A DNA stretch of 64,000 nucleotides from Berkiella sp964496435 (GCA_964496435.1 CAZBZP010000001.1:186001-250000), one strand, 5' to 3'; shown: positions 25,501 through 34,883, counted from the stretch's first letter. Numbers and translations: made by a program. Notes: generated from the letters alone by a model not told the origin.

Positions 25501-28500
25501 GCTGTAAAACGTGATCAATACAGCATTGTCTTACCTGAGATGGCTTTAACACAAAGTCATTTAATCAATGATAAAGGTAAACGCACAACAAAGGACAATG
25601 TAGACGACAAGCATGTTCAAATATTAACTGATGATCTTTACTCTTCACCAAAAGAATCACACGCTTCAAGAATTGAATTTTATAGACATTTTGCCTTAGC
25701 AAAAACACCACCTACTTTTGAACAGTTCAGCAAGCTTTCTCAATTTATAGATAAAATTGGCACAAGAGAACAAAGCGGCGAACCCTATAAAAATCCGAAT
25801 GAAGTTAAAGCATTTTTATATGCCATGTCCAGCTTTTGTTTTTATAACCCAAATGGTTTGCAAGATATTAATGATGTTGAAAAGTTAGATAAATTAGCAC
25901 GCATTATCGATAAATTGGATTACTCAATTCCTGAAGATTCATCTGCGCCTGCTATGCAGTATTTGGTAAATCTTGCCAATACTCAGTATTCAACGCATAA
26001 ATTCAACTTAACGCCTCCTACCATTGATTCTCTGACCTCATATATGGCTATGATGGATAGGCTGGGACCTAATTTTGCTAAAATTGATTCGTTTAGAGAT
26101 CGACCTGATAGACGACTGCTCACCAACTATTTTTATTCGCAAGGCCAAGATATCATTAATCCCTTACATAAGCTTAATACTAAGCCCGGTAGTAAATTAT
26201 CAGACGATAATATTGCACAGTTATTAATATCATTTGAGCAAGTTTTAACGGCAGGGTTTTTTATTCAAGAAGCTGTTCCTAAAGAACATAGGATGGCTTT
26301 TGTAAAATTAGAAGCTAAGCTTCTTAACGCCTTCGCTTTAATCAGTGATCCTGGCCCCACATTTGCTGCAGGCCTAAACGATTATATTACAAAGGTCATG
26401 AAGGAATATTGCCAAGGGGACTCTACTGCCTATCAATCCATTGAAATGACACTTAAAATACTCGAGCATGTTGATTGGGGGAAATTAACTGAAGATCAAT
26501 ACCCCAGTTTTGAGCAATTAAAATCGTTGATTGATAATGCCGCAATCAGCCCTCAACCAGATCCACAAAGTGTGGCCGCTTGGATTAAACAACAACCTGG
26601 TTTTGCAGGCCTCACATTTAATCTCGATACTTTTGCTAAAAAGGAAGTCACTTCACAATCATTCTCTCAAGCATTTCTCAATGCAAAACCTACCTTTATC
26701 ACGCACTTACAAAAGCTTGATCCAAGTATAGATCCTAACGATGTAAAAATTAAAGATATTGCAAGCTTTAAGGATTTTATTAATTATGTAAATGCAAATG
26801 ACAATATAGATAAAAATTCAATTATCTTTAAAAATATTGTTATACCTGCTCTTAAGCAGTTTGTTTATGAAGCCAATGAGGGCTGTTTTAATTACATAAA
26901 GGATAACAAATTACCTGGCGTTGGTGTAGCAGAAAGAAATCAAATAAAAGCCTTGTTTGAAAATAACTATGCTGAAAAGCCCATTGCGGTAAACACATTA
27001 GACGATTTGCTATCGTTGTCTAATAGTAATGAAGAAGCCCAAGACAAATTTGATAAACTCTGCGTAGCGCTCAATCAAACAAAGGTTAATACCAAAACAC
27101 AGTTTTCAGGCATCGTCACACAACTTTCCGGCATGAATTTAAAAGCCATTCCAGTTGATAAATTAACAACATTGTTAGATAACTTAAACAAAGACGCACA
27201 CCTTAATAGTATTTTTGAATCAGGCATCATAAAGCAACTAGCCAAAGTAGATAATCTCGCTCTCTTAACAAAACACTGGGACACCATCAATAACACCTTG
27301 AATGATGTTATTTTGGCAACACCAGGTATCAACAAACCGTCGATTTTTGAATTAGCGTTAAAATTAGCCCAGCATGACAATCTCAACCCAGATGATATAA
27401 ACAAAGTTATTTCTTTACATGCTAAAGATAGTAAAGCCTATGACGCAACAGTAACGGCGTTAAGCGTTGCACATGCAAATAACCAGAATGTACCCATTGC
27501 GGGTTTCGTTAACGCGGTTGATAGTATTTTAAACGCTAAACCTGCCACACCGGCATTTTTAGCAATACTCACGAAACTATCTACCCCAGACAATATTGCC
27601 ATATTATCACCCGTTGTTAATGCCTTATCTTTGGTACCCAATGTCAAAGATCAGCGTGACAATATTATGATCATCCTCAATCGCGCGCTTGAGACTAATC
27701 CTAACTTTACTGATCTACAAGCAACCATTGAAGTCTTAGCAAAAGCAAGCCACATCGATTTAGCGCGTTTAGCAACAATTGATTTAGATGGCCCTTATCC
27801 CTCTGTGCAAAGCATAAAAGCGGGCATGGAAAAATTGCAAAGAAACGAATATGCTAATTTAGATGGATATCTTGGCGATTTGCAAAAGGAATTCTTTGCT
27901 AAAAGAAATGATCCCAAAACGCTTGCCTCACACTTTGATGATTCACGCGTTTTACCTGTTCTCAATGACTCTCAATCCCTTGATTTTTCAACACCAGTTG
28001 GCATGGCGCATAAGGATAAAGAAGAGCTATTACAAGATTATGCCTATATTCATGCGATAGGCAGAGATAAACCCATACGCTTTGATAAGCCATTAAAGGA
28101 TTTCACCAAAGAAGAAATTCGCTTATTCAGGGATGAGTTACAAACTATTTTACGCAACAAGGATAAGACACCTCAAGAGAAGCATCAGGCCAATCTTGAA
28201 TATATTGCACTCATGCGTGAGTCATATTACCGGGCTGAAGGAAAATTCCCCTTCAGCACCCAAATCCTCAGTTTGATGGTGGCCTTGCGTAACCCCGAGA
28301 TGAATATCAATGAAATTGCCACAGGCCAAGGTAAATCTCTTACCGCAGCTCTTTATGCTTCTATGCTACATGCCCAAGGGCGACCAGCCATTATTTGTAC
28401 TTCAAATTTAACCCTCGCCAAAGAAGGTCAGGAAGAAAATCATCGCTTCTTTCAATATATGGATATTGGCACATCCCTGATTGAAGCAGGCTCTGATGCA

Positions 28501-31500
28501 AAGGATTTCCTCCACAAAGGTATCAATTATACCGATGTATCTAATATGGCCTTGTTCTTGGCTAAAACGGATATTCAAAAATCCCTCGATATGGAAAATC
28601 CTGGCTTAGTGTTAGATGAAGTAGATTTTACTGTTTTAGATGAAGTAACCGATTTTAGATATGCAGTCACTTTGGATGGTGACAATCTTTCCTCTGAAGT
28701 TAACATGGATGAGTGGCTATATAAGCAATTAAACGAATTTGTCGATTCACCAGACTTTTTAGGACAAGATGTCACCCGTGAATCTGATGTTGTGAATGCT
28801 ATTGCCTTTTTACAAAAGAGATTATCAGATCACGAAGCCCAACATGAAGTTAAAGAACCCATTCTTTCACACTTAAAAGAAAGAATCGGTGAATTTCTAA
28901 CGCCTGCTAGTGAAGGCAGAAAGCGTCTTGATACCTGGCTAGATTCAGCTTATAACGCCAAAATTATATTTGAGCAAGGCAAAGAAAAAGCTTGGACTTT
29001 ACAACAATTTCAACACAAAGATGGGGAAACCTATTCTGTTGCCAGAATCATTTCACATCATCGTGTTTCAAGTGGTTCAAAATGGTCTAAGGGTGTTCAT
29101 CAATTTCTTCATGCCAGAATCAATGCCAATTTGCCACCTGATACACCACCTTGTCGAATAGATGTTGAAAAATCACATGTTGCTGCCCTCTCTAGCAAAA
29201 ACTTCATCGATTATTTTACCAACCGTGGTGGTTGTGTTTGGGGCATGACAGGTACCATCGGTTCACAACAAGAACGCATGGAATTGCAAAAGAAATATAA
29301 CTTTAAGCTTACACAAATTGAGCCGCACCAAAAGCGTAAGGCCGTTCAGCTTGAACCACTGTTTGCAAATGGTACCAAGGGTCATATAGATGCAATTTAT
29401 GGTCAAATCAAAAAGCATGCTATCAAGAAAAATAAAATGCCCACAATCATTGTGGAAGAAGATGCTCAAAAAGCCGCTGATTTTAAAAATCACTTTTTAA
29501 AGAAGCTCAGTACCGAAGCCAAGAAAAACCCTAATCCACCCGCCTTGCAATATTATAACGGTGTTGAGCACGTAATTTATGAATATGTAGATAGAAAATA
29601 TGTTCAAAAAGTACTACCAGAATTCAAGTCGGCTATTGAAAGAGAAATATACATCAAGGAATATGCCGGCAAGGAAAATACCATTACGATAGCAACCCCT
29701 CTATTAGGGCGTGGTACTGATTTTAAACCTCTAACCAAAGAGGGCAAGCCTCACCCAGACGGATTGTTTGTTATAGGTGCCTATGTAGAAGCCAGTGAGC
29801 GCGAAGAAAGACAAATTATTGGTCGCATGGGTCGCCAGGGTAATAATGGCTTATACATCAACGTCGTAGATAAAAACAGATTCATCTCAAAACTAGAGGC
29901 GATTGGCGTAACAGTACCAGCCAGTGTGCGCTATTTTAACCCACAAAGGTTGGTGGGCAACTTTGATCATTATAAAAAGTCATCCAATACCTCGCAAGCA
30001 AAGAACAGGCAACTAAAGCAAGCCTATGGTGATATTCGTGGTCATTTCTATCAGAAATTTCTCTCTTCATTTCAGCTTGCCGCCACGGATGGTCCCTTAA
30101 ATGATATTTTAAAGTTACCGCATTTTGAGAAAACATTTTCAACCAGTATGCTTGCCGCCTGGAGCCGTTATTTAAATAATATTGATAAAGAATTCGTTCG
30201 CTTAAAAGACAAGCACCCTGGCGATTTTGACACCATAATGCAGGAGTTAAGCAAATTTGCACATGAAAGCTGGAATAAGGATGTTATTGATAATATCGTT
30301 AATCAATACGCAAAAGACAATGAGAATGCCAGCAAGCTCTTTTTAGAGCATCGTTCATATAATACATTTGAAGAATATATTGCTTTAACAGCCAAAGGAC
30401 AAGATGTACAAGGCAATCTTGAAAAGTATAAATCTGAGTTTGCAGAAGTTGATTTTAGCCTTACCGTTAAAGATATAATAGATAAAAGTAAAGCAAATGC
30501 AGCGCAGAACCCTGATATTAATGTGCAAAGGGAAAAATTAGATCAAGTCTGTGTTAATTACACCAAGTACTATTATGCTCGCCATGAAGATAAGTTTAAG
30601 AATGCTGATAATCCCAAAAAAGAAGTCATGGAAATTTTTGCTGTTGACTTGGTCAATGAGATTAATAAGTTCAACAACATAATCGCCCATGACAAAGCAC
30701 TGCAGATGACACCCATCGATGTTACAAAGCTCTTAGGTGTGCCCTTTAATCAAATTCAATCAAAATTAAACGAAGATCCACAAGCATGCACTACATTATT
30801 AAAAGCTTACTATGAACAAGTTGTTACAGCTAACAGTTTTGACAAAGTAAAATATCCTCTTGATGCCAATGATTGCATTAAGCTAATCACACCTTATGAA
30901 AACATGGTCTTTAAAAATCAAAATCCCGTTAATGACATGAGGGAAATGGCCAAGGGCATTAAGGAAAAAGCAATTGAAAGCTTCAAAGCAGAAAAGCCTT
31001 TGATGAATGAAATGCAAAGGCAAGCCTTAATCAGTATCACGCAGTATCAAGCTGCCAACTTCAGATCTGCTTCAAAAATAAAGCAAACCACCGAATTGGC
31101 TAGCAAAATTGCACAAGTAAATAAATATTCCGACTTACCGGCCTTGTTAGACGAATTTAGAAATGCAAGAAGCAAAGCATACGATGATGATGCTAAACCT
31201 TCGATTAAGAAGAAAATATTCGGCAATAAATTATCTTTAGGTAGTCGCTTTCATGGCATGCTCGATAATTTGCAAGCTAAAGTGATTGCGTCTGTTGATC
31301 CTAAAGATAAAGCTGCACTCAACATGATACTTTCATCAGAGAAAGAAGATCTCAAATTACTAATTAATCATATTAAAAATAAATACGCTAAAAAAGCAGA
31401 TATTGATAATCAAGCTAAGCTTGTATTAGCATTGATAAATGAAGATTCCCCTAAAAATTGTATAGAGCAAATGAAAAAGCTTTCATCATTATTAGAGGAT

Positions 31501-31959
31501 GATCCTAATTTACGCACTCGCATATCAAATAAAATTGCTAATCTCAATGAAATTGATTTACGTAAGCAGCTACAAACAGATGTAGTTGCAATAAAAGATA
31601 AAGTAGCTAAACTTGATTCACCTCAAGTTGATAAACTGCCAAAACCAAAAGAACTTTCTATCCCTCGAGAAATGCCTCCTTTACCTGAGATACCCCGCAT
31701 GCCAGATGCGCCTAAAAAACAAGAAAACGTGCGTTTACCTGAAGTATCACATTCTCAAGAACATACCAATCCACCAGGGGTTACGCCACCTTTAACAGTT
31801 GAAATGTCAAAAGCAAAACCTTTGGTTTTTTCAGCACAGGGAACGAAACGAAAAAGAGCCTCTAGCGAACCACTACCACCTGCAAAAGTTAAAGCGTTAG
31901 GGAATGTAACCCCTATTATCCCTGTGGGTAATGATGATAAAGACAAATTCAAGCCTTAA
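22537..31959 (+). CDS. giant protein with internal SecA-type ATPase motor, 3140 aa
   Basis: The start is the ATG at 22537, 9 nt after GGAG; the GTG at 22522 lies on that ribosome site. Residues 1-1850 are mostly helical and of unknown family, with a Glu/Gln repeat at 544-574. From about 1850 to 2460 the SecA fold is clear: Walker A ATGQGKSLTAALY (1929-1934), Walker B LVLDEVDFTVLDE (D2027/E2028), the SecA-type strand SGSKWSKGVHQ, then VAALSSKNFIDYF, the motif GMTGTIGS (2237-2240), GRGTDFK (2391-2395) and IGRMGRQG (2429-2435). All ATPase motifs look intact. The helical tail (2460-3040) ends in a Pro-rich region with KRKR (3104-3107). Housekeeping SecA is about 900 aa, so this is a separate paralogue. 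Function is unknown; an ATP-driven polypeptide motor is inferred. Confidence 0.85.
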   Translation: MSIGEIPVDPLKQLPENLQLAIEQFDPKNQDKIDLSLPNLDENNRALFVKGILDKFTSNPTPASIQKLFSLSFIQGDAAPFEKAYKAALVQALDDFTESKRDKKAPKNKNEEIEQTNNMLAKAIKALDDLNIKAMGLEETRFNLIMQAFKEFSVRQIQDAPAQTGIKKNNFKPRGHFEQAFYEAKSEYLINSAKDSFTEIMQEPDAEQALRTMLDYAGTKEFILKKSKVEKESNLEKDILTDYFTMLDPLVQEQALKVLAKKYNCDVKDFSLQLSKEKREENFLKMYGEYYNQNINNQVVGSIELLPKSYAGGIYAKDLLKASLDFMARGYFKNRIGQLDIIEMGPTLGRPPSMMSISDLLDPLIAHLDDGKALPFKTIYVKHTGDNTGLYDKLLSIAEKVAAHPGDYYGLQEFKIDPTQELANPNVEEFEKFIAKLTVLAQQEANPLITNFNLENVHKMIISNSGASPEKLKEIQTNIDALNLQIAKNRRAINSKILMEGIEAIGQVTGIEVKSGKVEKATSKTDIRQCKRMSLEEALAATGQEQEQEQEQEQEKEQEKEQEQEQEQEQEQQQAHGNAEDNIDSVEAFVEYAKSQRGDLASRADDLRQLWHDIVGNVNKEDGSYLITHNIQALSKEVARQILKDPDAFRFGLVEGNLPEGFHFGKLNTGPGKESKGIYFDISKESTPTPLAITMKGGYTDSVRLKAAPSHFTLKERPGELGGIEASIIEKQFKPLTDDEIKAYNVGRLDSGDTLSDNTQLDGKYVALRMMFMTSSKGGLEFKKWYDEKITSKIIGSKNSQEIAEIAVSHGGDAIIEFTNRLKAIQNQCGKVDIKSAEQKKLFDDFLDNVILQNHYVENKGLSLAKKFGDHVMQPEQFAALNKIAKLERNELAWFMSFANEHAKYNASVDINQLYNNFSYFLTEFKKLSPEAELPLEGLKDITKDARNMNVALDRILVILQNAKQHNMFDEQLAVLTQLDLHSATVYQAVKRDQYSIVLPEMALTQSHLINDKGKRTTKDNVDDKHVQILTDDLYSSPKESHASRIEFYRHFALAKTPPTFEQFSKLSQFIDKIGTREQSGEPYKNPNEVKAFLYAMSSFCFYNPNGLQDINDVEKLDKLARIIDKLDYSIPEDSSAPAMQYLVNLANTQYSTHKFNLTPPTIDSLTSYMAMMDRLGPNFAKIDSFRDRPDRRLLTNYFYSQGQDIINPLHKLNTKPGSKLSDDNIAQLLISFEQVLTAGFFIQEAVPKEHRMAFVKLEAKLLNAFALISDPGPTFAAGLNDYITKVMKEYCQGDSTAYQSIEMTLKILEHVDWGKLTEDQYPSFEQLKSLIDNAAISPQPDPQSVAAWIKQQPGFAGLTFNLDTFAKKEVTSQSFSQAFLNAKPTFITHLQKLDPSIDPNDVKIKDIASFKDFINYVNANDNIDKNSIIFKNIVIPALKQFVYEANEGCFNYIKDNKLPGVGVAERNQIKALFENNYAEKPIAVNTLDDLLSLSNSNEEAQDKFDKLCVALNQTKVNTKTQFSGIVTQLSGMNLKAIPVDKLTTLLDNLNKDAHLNSIFESGIIKQLAKVDNLALLTKHWDTINNTLNDVILATPGINKPSIFELALKLAQHDNLNPDDINKVISLHAKDSKAYDATVTALSVAHANNQNVPIAGFVNAVDSILNAKPATPAFLAILTKLSTPDNIAILSPVVNALSLVPNVKDQRDNIMIILNRALETNPNFTDLQATIEVLAKASHIDLARLATIDLDGPYPSVQSIKAGMEKLQRNEYANLDGYLGDLQKEFFAKRNDPKTLASHFDDSRVLPVLNDSQSLDFSTPVGMAHKDKEELLQDYAYIHAIGRDKPIRFDKPLKDFTKEEIRLFRDELQTILRNKDKTPQEKHQANLEYIALMRESYYRAEGKFPFSTQILSLMVALRNPEMNINEIATGQGKSLTAALYASMLHAQGRPAIICTSNLTLAKEGQEENHRFFQYMDIGTSLIEAGSDAKDFLHKGINYTDVSNMALFLAKTDIQKSLDMENPGLVLDEVDFTVLDEVTDFRYAVTLDGDNLSSEVNMDEWLYKQLNEFVDSPDFLGQDVTRESDVVNAIAFLQKRLSDHEAQHEVKEPILSHLKERIGEFLTPASEGRKRLDTWLDSAYNAKIIFEQGKEKAWTLQQFQHKDGETYSVARIISHHRVSSGSKWSKGVHQFLHARINANLPPDTPPCRIDVEKSHVAALSSKNFIDYFTNRGGCVWGMTGTIGSQQERMELQKKYNFKLTQIEPHQKRKAVQLEPLFANGTKGHIDAIYGQIKKHAIKKNKMPTIIVEEDAQKAADFKNHFLKKLSTEAKKNPNPPALQYYNGVEHVIYEYVDRKYVQKVLPEFKSAIEREIYIKEYAGKENTITIATPLLGRGTDFKPLTKEGKPHPDGLFVIGAYVEASEREERQIIGRMGRQGNNGLYINVVDKNRFISKLEAIGVTVPASVRYFNPQRLVGNFDHYKKSSNTSQAKNRQLKQAYGDIRGHFYQKFLSSFQLAATDGPLNDILKLPHFEKTFSTSMLAAWSRYLNNIDKEFVRLKDKHPGDFDTIMQELSKFAHESWNKDVIDNIVNQYAKDNENASKLFLEHRSYNTFEEYIALTAKGQDVQGNLEKYKSEFAEVDFSLTVKDIIDKSKANAAQNPDINVQREKLDQVCVNYTKYYYARHEDKFKNADNPKKEVMEIFAVDLVNEINKFNNIIAHDKALQMTPIDVTKLLGVPFNQIQSKLNEDPQACTTLLKAYYEQVVTANSFDKVKYPLDANDCIKLITPYENMVFKNQNPVNDMREMAKGIKEKAIESFKAEKPLMNEMQRQALISITQYQAANFRSASKIKQTTELASKIAQVNKYSDLPALLDEFRNARSKAYDDDAKPSIKKKIFGNKLSLGSRFHGMLDNLQAKVIASVDPKDKAALNMILSSEKEDLKLLINHIKNKYAKKADIDNQAKLVLALINEDSPKNCIEQMKKLSSLLEDDPNLRTRISNKIANLNEIDLRKQLQTDVVAIKDKVAKLDSPQVDKLPKPKELSIPREMPPLPEIPRMPDAPKKQENVRLPEVSHSQEHTNPPGVTPPLTVEMSKAKPLVFSAQGTKRKRASSEPLPPAKVKALGNVTPIIPVGNDDKDKFKP
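24166..24258 (+). repeat. Glu/Gln hexanucleotide minisatellite
   Basis: About 15 imperfect copies of the 6-bp unit GARCAR encode a run of alternating Glu and Gln (with a few Lys) at residues 544-574 of the giant SecA-like protein. Its in-frame unit length means copy-number change would not break the gene. Confidence 0.9.
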
Positions 31960-32026
31960 AATATTGAACTTTTTTACACTATCCTGAGTCTAATTAATGT
32001 GTGAGTAAAATATGAAAAAGGTAACC

Positions 32027-32368
32027 ATGAAGACTAAATTCATTGCACTAATCTTAATCATATTGCTTGCGTATTTGCCGATGGAAGCTGTGGCTCATTA
32101 CCACGGCGGTCATTATCATGCCTATGCTAGGCATTATGGCGGACACTATGGTGGCTATCATTATTACTATGGCCATCCTCGTGTTTACTATCATTATCAC
32201 CGTTATTATAGCAATCCCTATTATGGTGGTTATCCCTATTATTATAATGGGGGCTATCCATACTACTATGACAATGGCGATAACGGCGCAGCATTATTTG
32301 GCTTAATGCTAGGCATCATTGGCGCTGCAGCAATAAATAGTGGGCATTATCATCATCACCATTATTAG
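32027..32368 (+). CDS. small secreted His/Tyr/Gly-rich protein
   Basis: Starting at the ATG at 32027 (AAAAGG six bases upstream; an alternative ATG at 32012 adds five residues), this 113-aa protein has a signal peptide ending near EAVA-HYH. The mature part is almost wholly His, Tyr and Gly (GGHYHAYARHYGGHYGG, HPRVYYHYHRYY, PYYYNGGYPYYY), with a short glycine-rich hydrophobic segment (ALFGLMLGIIGAAA) and a His-rich end. Metal binding or a surface or matrix role is plausible from composition only. Related-looking small proteins occur at 62339 and 62772. Confidence 0.6.
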   Translation: MKTKFIALILIILLAYLPMEAVAHYHGGHYHAYARHYGGHYGGYHYYYGHPRVYYHYHRYYSNPYYGGYPYYYNGGYPYYYDNGDNGAALFGLMLGIIGAAAINSGHYHHHHY

Positions 32369-32688
32369 AAAATAGCCCATCTTTAGATGCGTTACTGGCA
32401 TCCTGTGTACTATTGCCTTTTTTAGTTCATCTATCACTAATCTCCGTATTGCTACCATTTATCACTTAGATTATGAGCATTATTTATATTAGCTAAACCA
32501 AGTGGTATTATTTATGACGTAAAGGGTCTTCTCGACTGGATTTATCGAGAACTAGTGTCTTAATTTCACTTAGTTTTAATTAGTAAACGGGTCCTAAACA
32601 AGAAAGCGAATATTTTCTTGTGCTGGCCACATTCAAATAATTGCTTTCCATATATAAGTTTAAATATTTTCAGGACGGGGAAGTAATT
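32369..32688 (+). promoter_or_regulatory. leader region with possible fourth copy of the shared block
   Basis: No gene is seen in these 320 bp. TATTAT at 32506-32511 is followed after 7 nt by GTAAAGGGTCTTC (32519-32531), similar to the CTGAAAWGGAWCTTC blocks but 2 nt shorter. A 7-bp hairpin (TTCTCGA/TCGAGAA, 32529-32551) follows immediately. The region would form the 5' leader of the 494-aa gene. Confidence 0.35.
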
Positions 32689-34173
32689 ATGTTAGATTCA
32701 ACTTTTAAAGAACAATCAAAAGCGCTTGATGTACAAATCAAAGATCTTCAATCAAAACTCAATATGCAAAATATTGCTAACGAAAATGCTTTTGCGGCGA
32801 TGCGAGAAGAGTCAGATGAATTTGCACATAAACTAAACAAAGAAATTGCAAAATTAGCGACTAAAGAAACGCCTCCGAGCGTTTTAGAAATGGCAGCTTA
32901 TGCTGGCAACCTCGATGAAGTAAAACAAATTGTAGCAATGCATGAAGATTATCCAGTTATTTCTGGTAAAACATTACTCAAACTAATTGATCCCTTCTTG
33001 TTTCCTGGTGTTAGACTGCAAAATAACAACCACACCAAGATAGCACTTTACCTAATGGATAATTGTTATTGGAGTTTATTTGATATTGAAGCTGCTTACA
33101 AAGAAGCAGGTCTAGCCGCCGACACATCTTTCTTTGAGTGGATCTCGGCGCAAAAAAATCATGAATTTCATGGCTTTCCCCACATTGAATATTACATTAG
33201 ATTTAAAAGTATTGAAGAAGAATTAAACTTAGCGGTAAAAGCGAATGATGTCACTTCTTTTAGTAGAAAGCTTGCACATTATACACGTGATGATTCCTAT
33301 TTGGCTGAAGGTCTGGATTATATACTTCCCGAATTTCTCAACAGCCGCTTAAGAAGAACCTTAAGAAAGCACAATTTGCCACAAACGAGCGAATATCTAT
33401 CAATGCAAGCTAGCAACGAAGTTGATTATTTGCTTGTATATTTAATGCCTAAAGTGAATAAAAAAAATGTCGCGATGCTGGCTAAATTTTTGACATCAGG
33501 CGTGATGATTGAATCCTTTGAAATGCATGTTGGCATGACAGTTAAAGAATGGTGTCAACAAAATTACTGCCTAGATCTTCTGGAAGATAAGGTTGTTATT
33601 GCTAGCCTCGACAAGCAGCAAAAAAGAAAAACTTTCTCAGATCTCGTTAAAAAATCAAATAATACCAAATTAACAGAACATGACAAAACATCTCTTATGA
33701 ACATCATCGATGCACAAGGGATAGATTTCTTGAAAAATTCTTTCATTATGTGCTCTGATGCCAAACCAAATCAAGCATTTTATCAGTGGGCTGTTAATAG
33801 TGATCTTTCTGATATTTTAGCAATTGAGGATGTGTTACCATCTGCAAATGCGCATGTTTATCATTATTTAGTTCTAGCAGCAGCTGAAAATAATGCATCG
33901 AATTCTTTAGATTTCTTAATAGCGTATGCAAACCTAGAATGTCCAGAAGCACTTCGATTCTCTAAGGATGAGATCAACGAACTTCGCTCTCAGGGTCATT
34001 CACAATCAGCTGAAACACTTTCAACAGCGTATCATCCCACCAAGCGACCATCATTGTTGTGGCAAGGACTAAGCTACTTTGCAAATGCGGCCCTGTCTCA
34101 TGCTACACAAGTTGAAGGCTACTCGTATAATGATGACCAACCTTCCTTGTTTACGGCTGGATTGTCTTCCTAA
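32689..34173 (+). CDS. helical repeat protein with ankyrin-like segment, 494 aa
   Basis: The ATG at 32689 follows GGGGAAG. An in-frame upstream ATG at 32641 has no ribosome site. Residues 1-60 form a coiled coil (FKEQSKALDVQIKDLQSKL). Residues about 65-90 (PPSVLEMAAYAGNLDEVKQIVAMH) resemble one ankyrin repeat, and the remainder is helical with ankyrin-like loops (AENNASNSLDFLIAYANLE). There is no signal peptide and no membrane segment. It may be an effector of the ankyrin type common in Legionellales, but the repeats are degenerate and no partner can be named. Confidence 0.6.
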   Translation: MLDSTFKEQSKALDVQIKDLQSKLNMQNIANENAFAAMREESDEFAHKLNKEIAKLATKETPPSVLEMAAYAGNLDEVKQIVAMHEDYPVISGKTLLKLIDPFLFPGVRLQNNNHTKIALYLMDNCYWSLFDIEAAYKEAGLAADTSFFEWISAQKNHEFHGFPHIEYYIRFKSIEEELNLAVKANDVTSFSRKLAHYTRDDSYLAEGLDYILPEFLNSRLRRTLRKHNLPQTSEYLSMQASNEVDYLLVYLMPKVNKKNVAMLAKFLTSGVMIESFEMHVGMTVKEWCQQNYCLDLLEDKVVIASLDKQQKRKTFSDLVKKSNNTKLTEHDKTSLMNIIDAQGIDFLKNSFIMCSDAKPNQAFYQWAVNSDLSDILAIEDVLPSANAHVYHYLVLAAAENNASNSLDFLIAYANLECPEALRFSKDEINELRSQGHSQSAETLSTAYHPTKRPSLLWQGLSYFANAALSHATQVEGYSYNDDQPSLFTAGLSS

Positions 34174-34189
34174 TTTTCATTCTTTAATA

Positions 34190-34215
34190 AAAGGGCGCTT
34201 CATGCGCCCTTTTTA
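34190..34215. terminator. bidirectional rho-independent terminator
   Basis: A 9-bp stem AAAGGGCGC/GCGCCCTTT with a 5-nt loop is flanked by A and T tracts. It is shared by the convergent genes at 32689 and 34868; the stop codon of the latter lies within it. Confidence 0.85.
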
Positions 34216-34868
34216 TTGTCTTGCCTTTCATTTGTGGCCATTAGCTTTATTTCAACCCGCTCTTTTTCACTGCCTATATTTATTCTTTTCAAGCTAATCA
34301 ACCCTACTTCTGCTGTTGACCTAACATGCGTGCCACCACAAGGTACTTTAGAAAATCCTTCTATTTCCCAATAACGCTTTTGTGTTTCCACATCTGAAAA
34401 GCCTTTATGAATTGGCAGATCTTTAGCAATAATCTCGTTATAGTCTTTTATTATTTCGCCAAACACATGAGAGATATTTTGCGCATAGCGAAAATCTATT
34501 CTCGCTTTTGTTTCGCTAATGTGCGCGCCTATTTTTTCAGAGTTAAGCTTTGTGCTGATGAGCTCTAAGATTATTTCAGCCGCAAAATGCAAGCGCATCA
34601 AGCGATAACGACGTTGCCAATCAATCTCCATGCACACATTATCGCCTACACAAAAGCCATGTCCCTTGGGCAAGGTATAATATATAAGTTTGCCAATGCA
34701 TTCTGAATCTATAATTTCTAGCTTGTTCACAAACGCTTTGTCACTTTCTTGTCCACCGGAAAATGAAAAGGCAATGGTTTCATCAAAGAGGATTTTATCC
34801 CCTTCTACCTGTGCTACGCGTGTCATCAAAGTGCATTGATAGGGATTATCCCAAAATACTTTGCGCAT
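34200..34868 (-). CDS. AlaX-like tRNA-editing domain protein with altered metal motif
   Basis: This 222-aa protein resembles free-standing alanyl-tRNA editing proteins (AlaX), which deacylate Ser- or Gly-tRNA(Ala). An FSFSGGQESD segment matches the family FxxxGGGQ motif, DWQRRYRLMRLH precedes the first zinc motif, and PCGGTHVRSTAEVG is the second. The usual HxxxH is HxxxE here (His94, Glu98), while Cys177 and His181 of CxxxH are kept. Glu can bind zinc, so activity may persist. It lies 15 nt downstream of the DUF2000 gene on the same strand, an operon divergent from an XRE-cupin regulator. The substrate may be a free amino-acid adduct rather than tRNA, but this is inference. Confidence 0.75.
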   Translation of the reverse strand: MRKVFWDNPYQCTLMTRVAQVEGDKILFDETIAFSFSGGQESDKAFVNKLEIIDSECIGKLIYYTLPKGHGFCVGDNVCMEIDWQRRYRLMRLHFAAEIILELISTKLNSEKIGAHISETKARIDFRYAQNISHVFGEIIKDYNEIIAKDLPIHKGFSDVETQKRYWEIEGFSKVPCGGTHVRSTAEVGLISLKRINIGSEKERVEIKLMATNERQDNKKGA

Positions 34869-34883
34869 TTTAGTTCTCTCATT

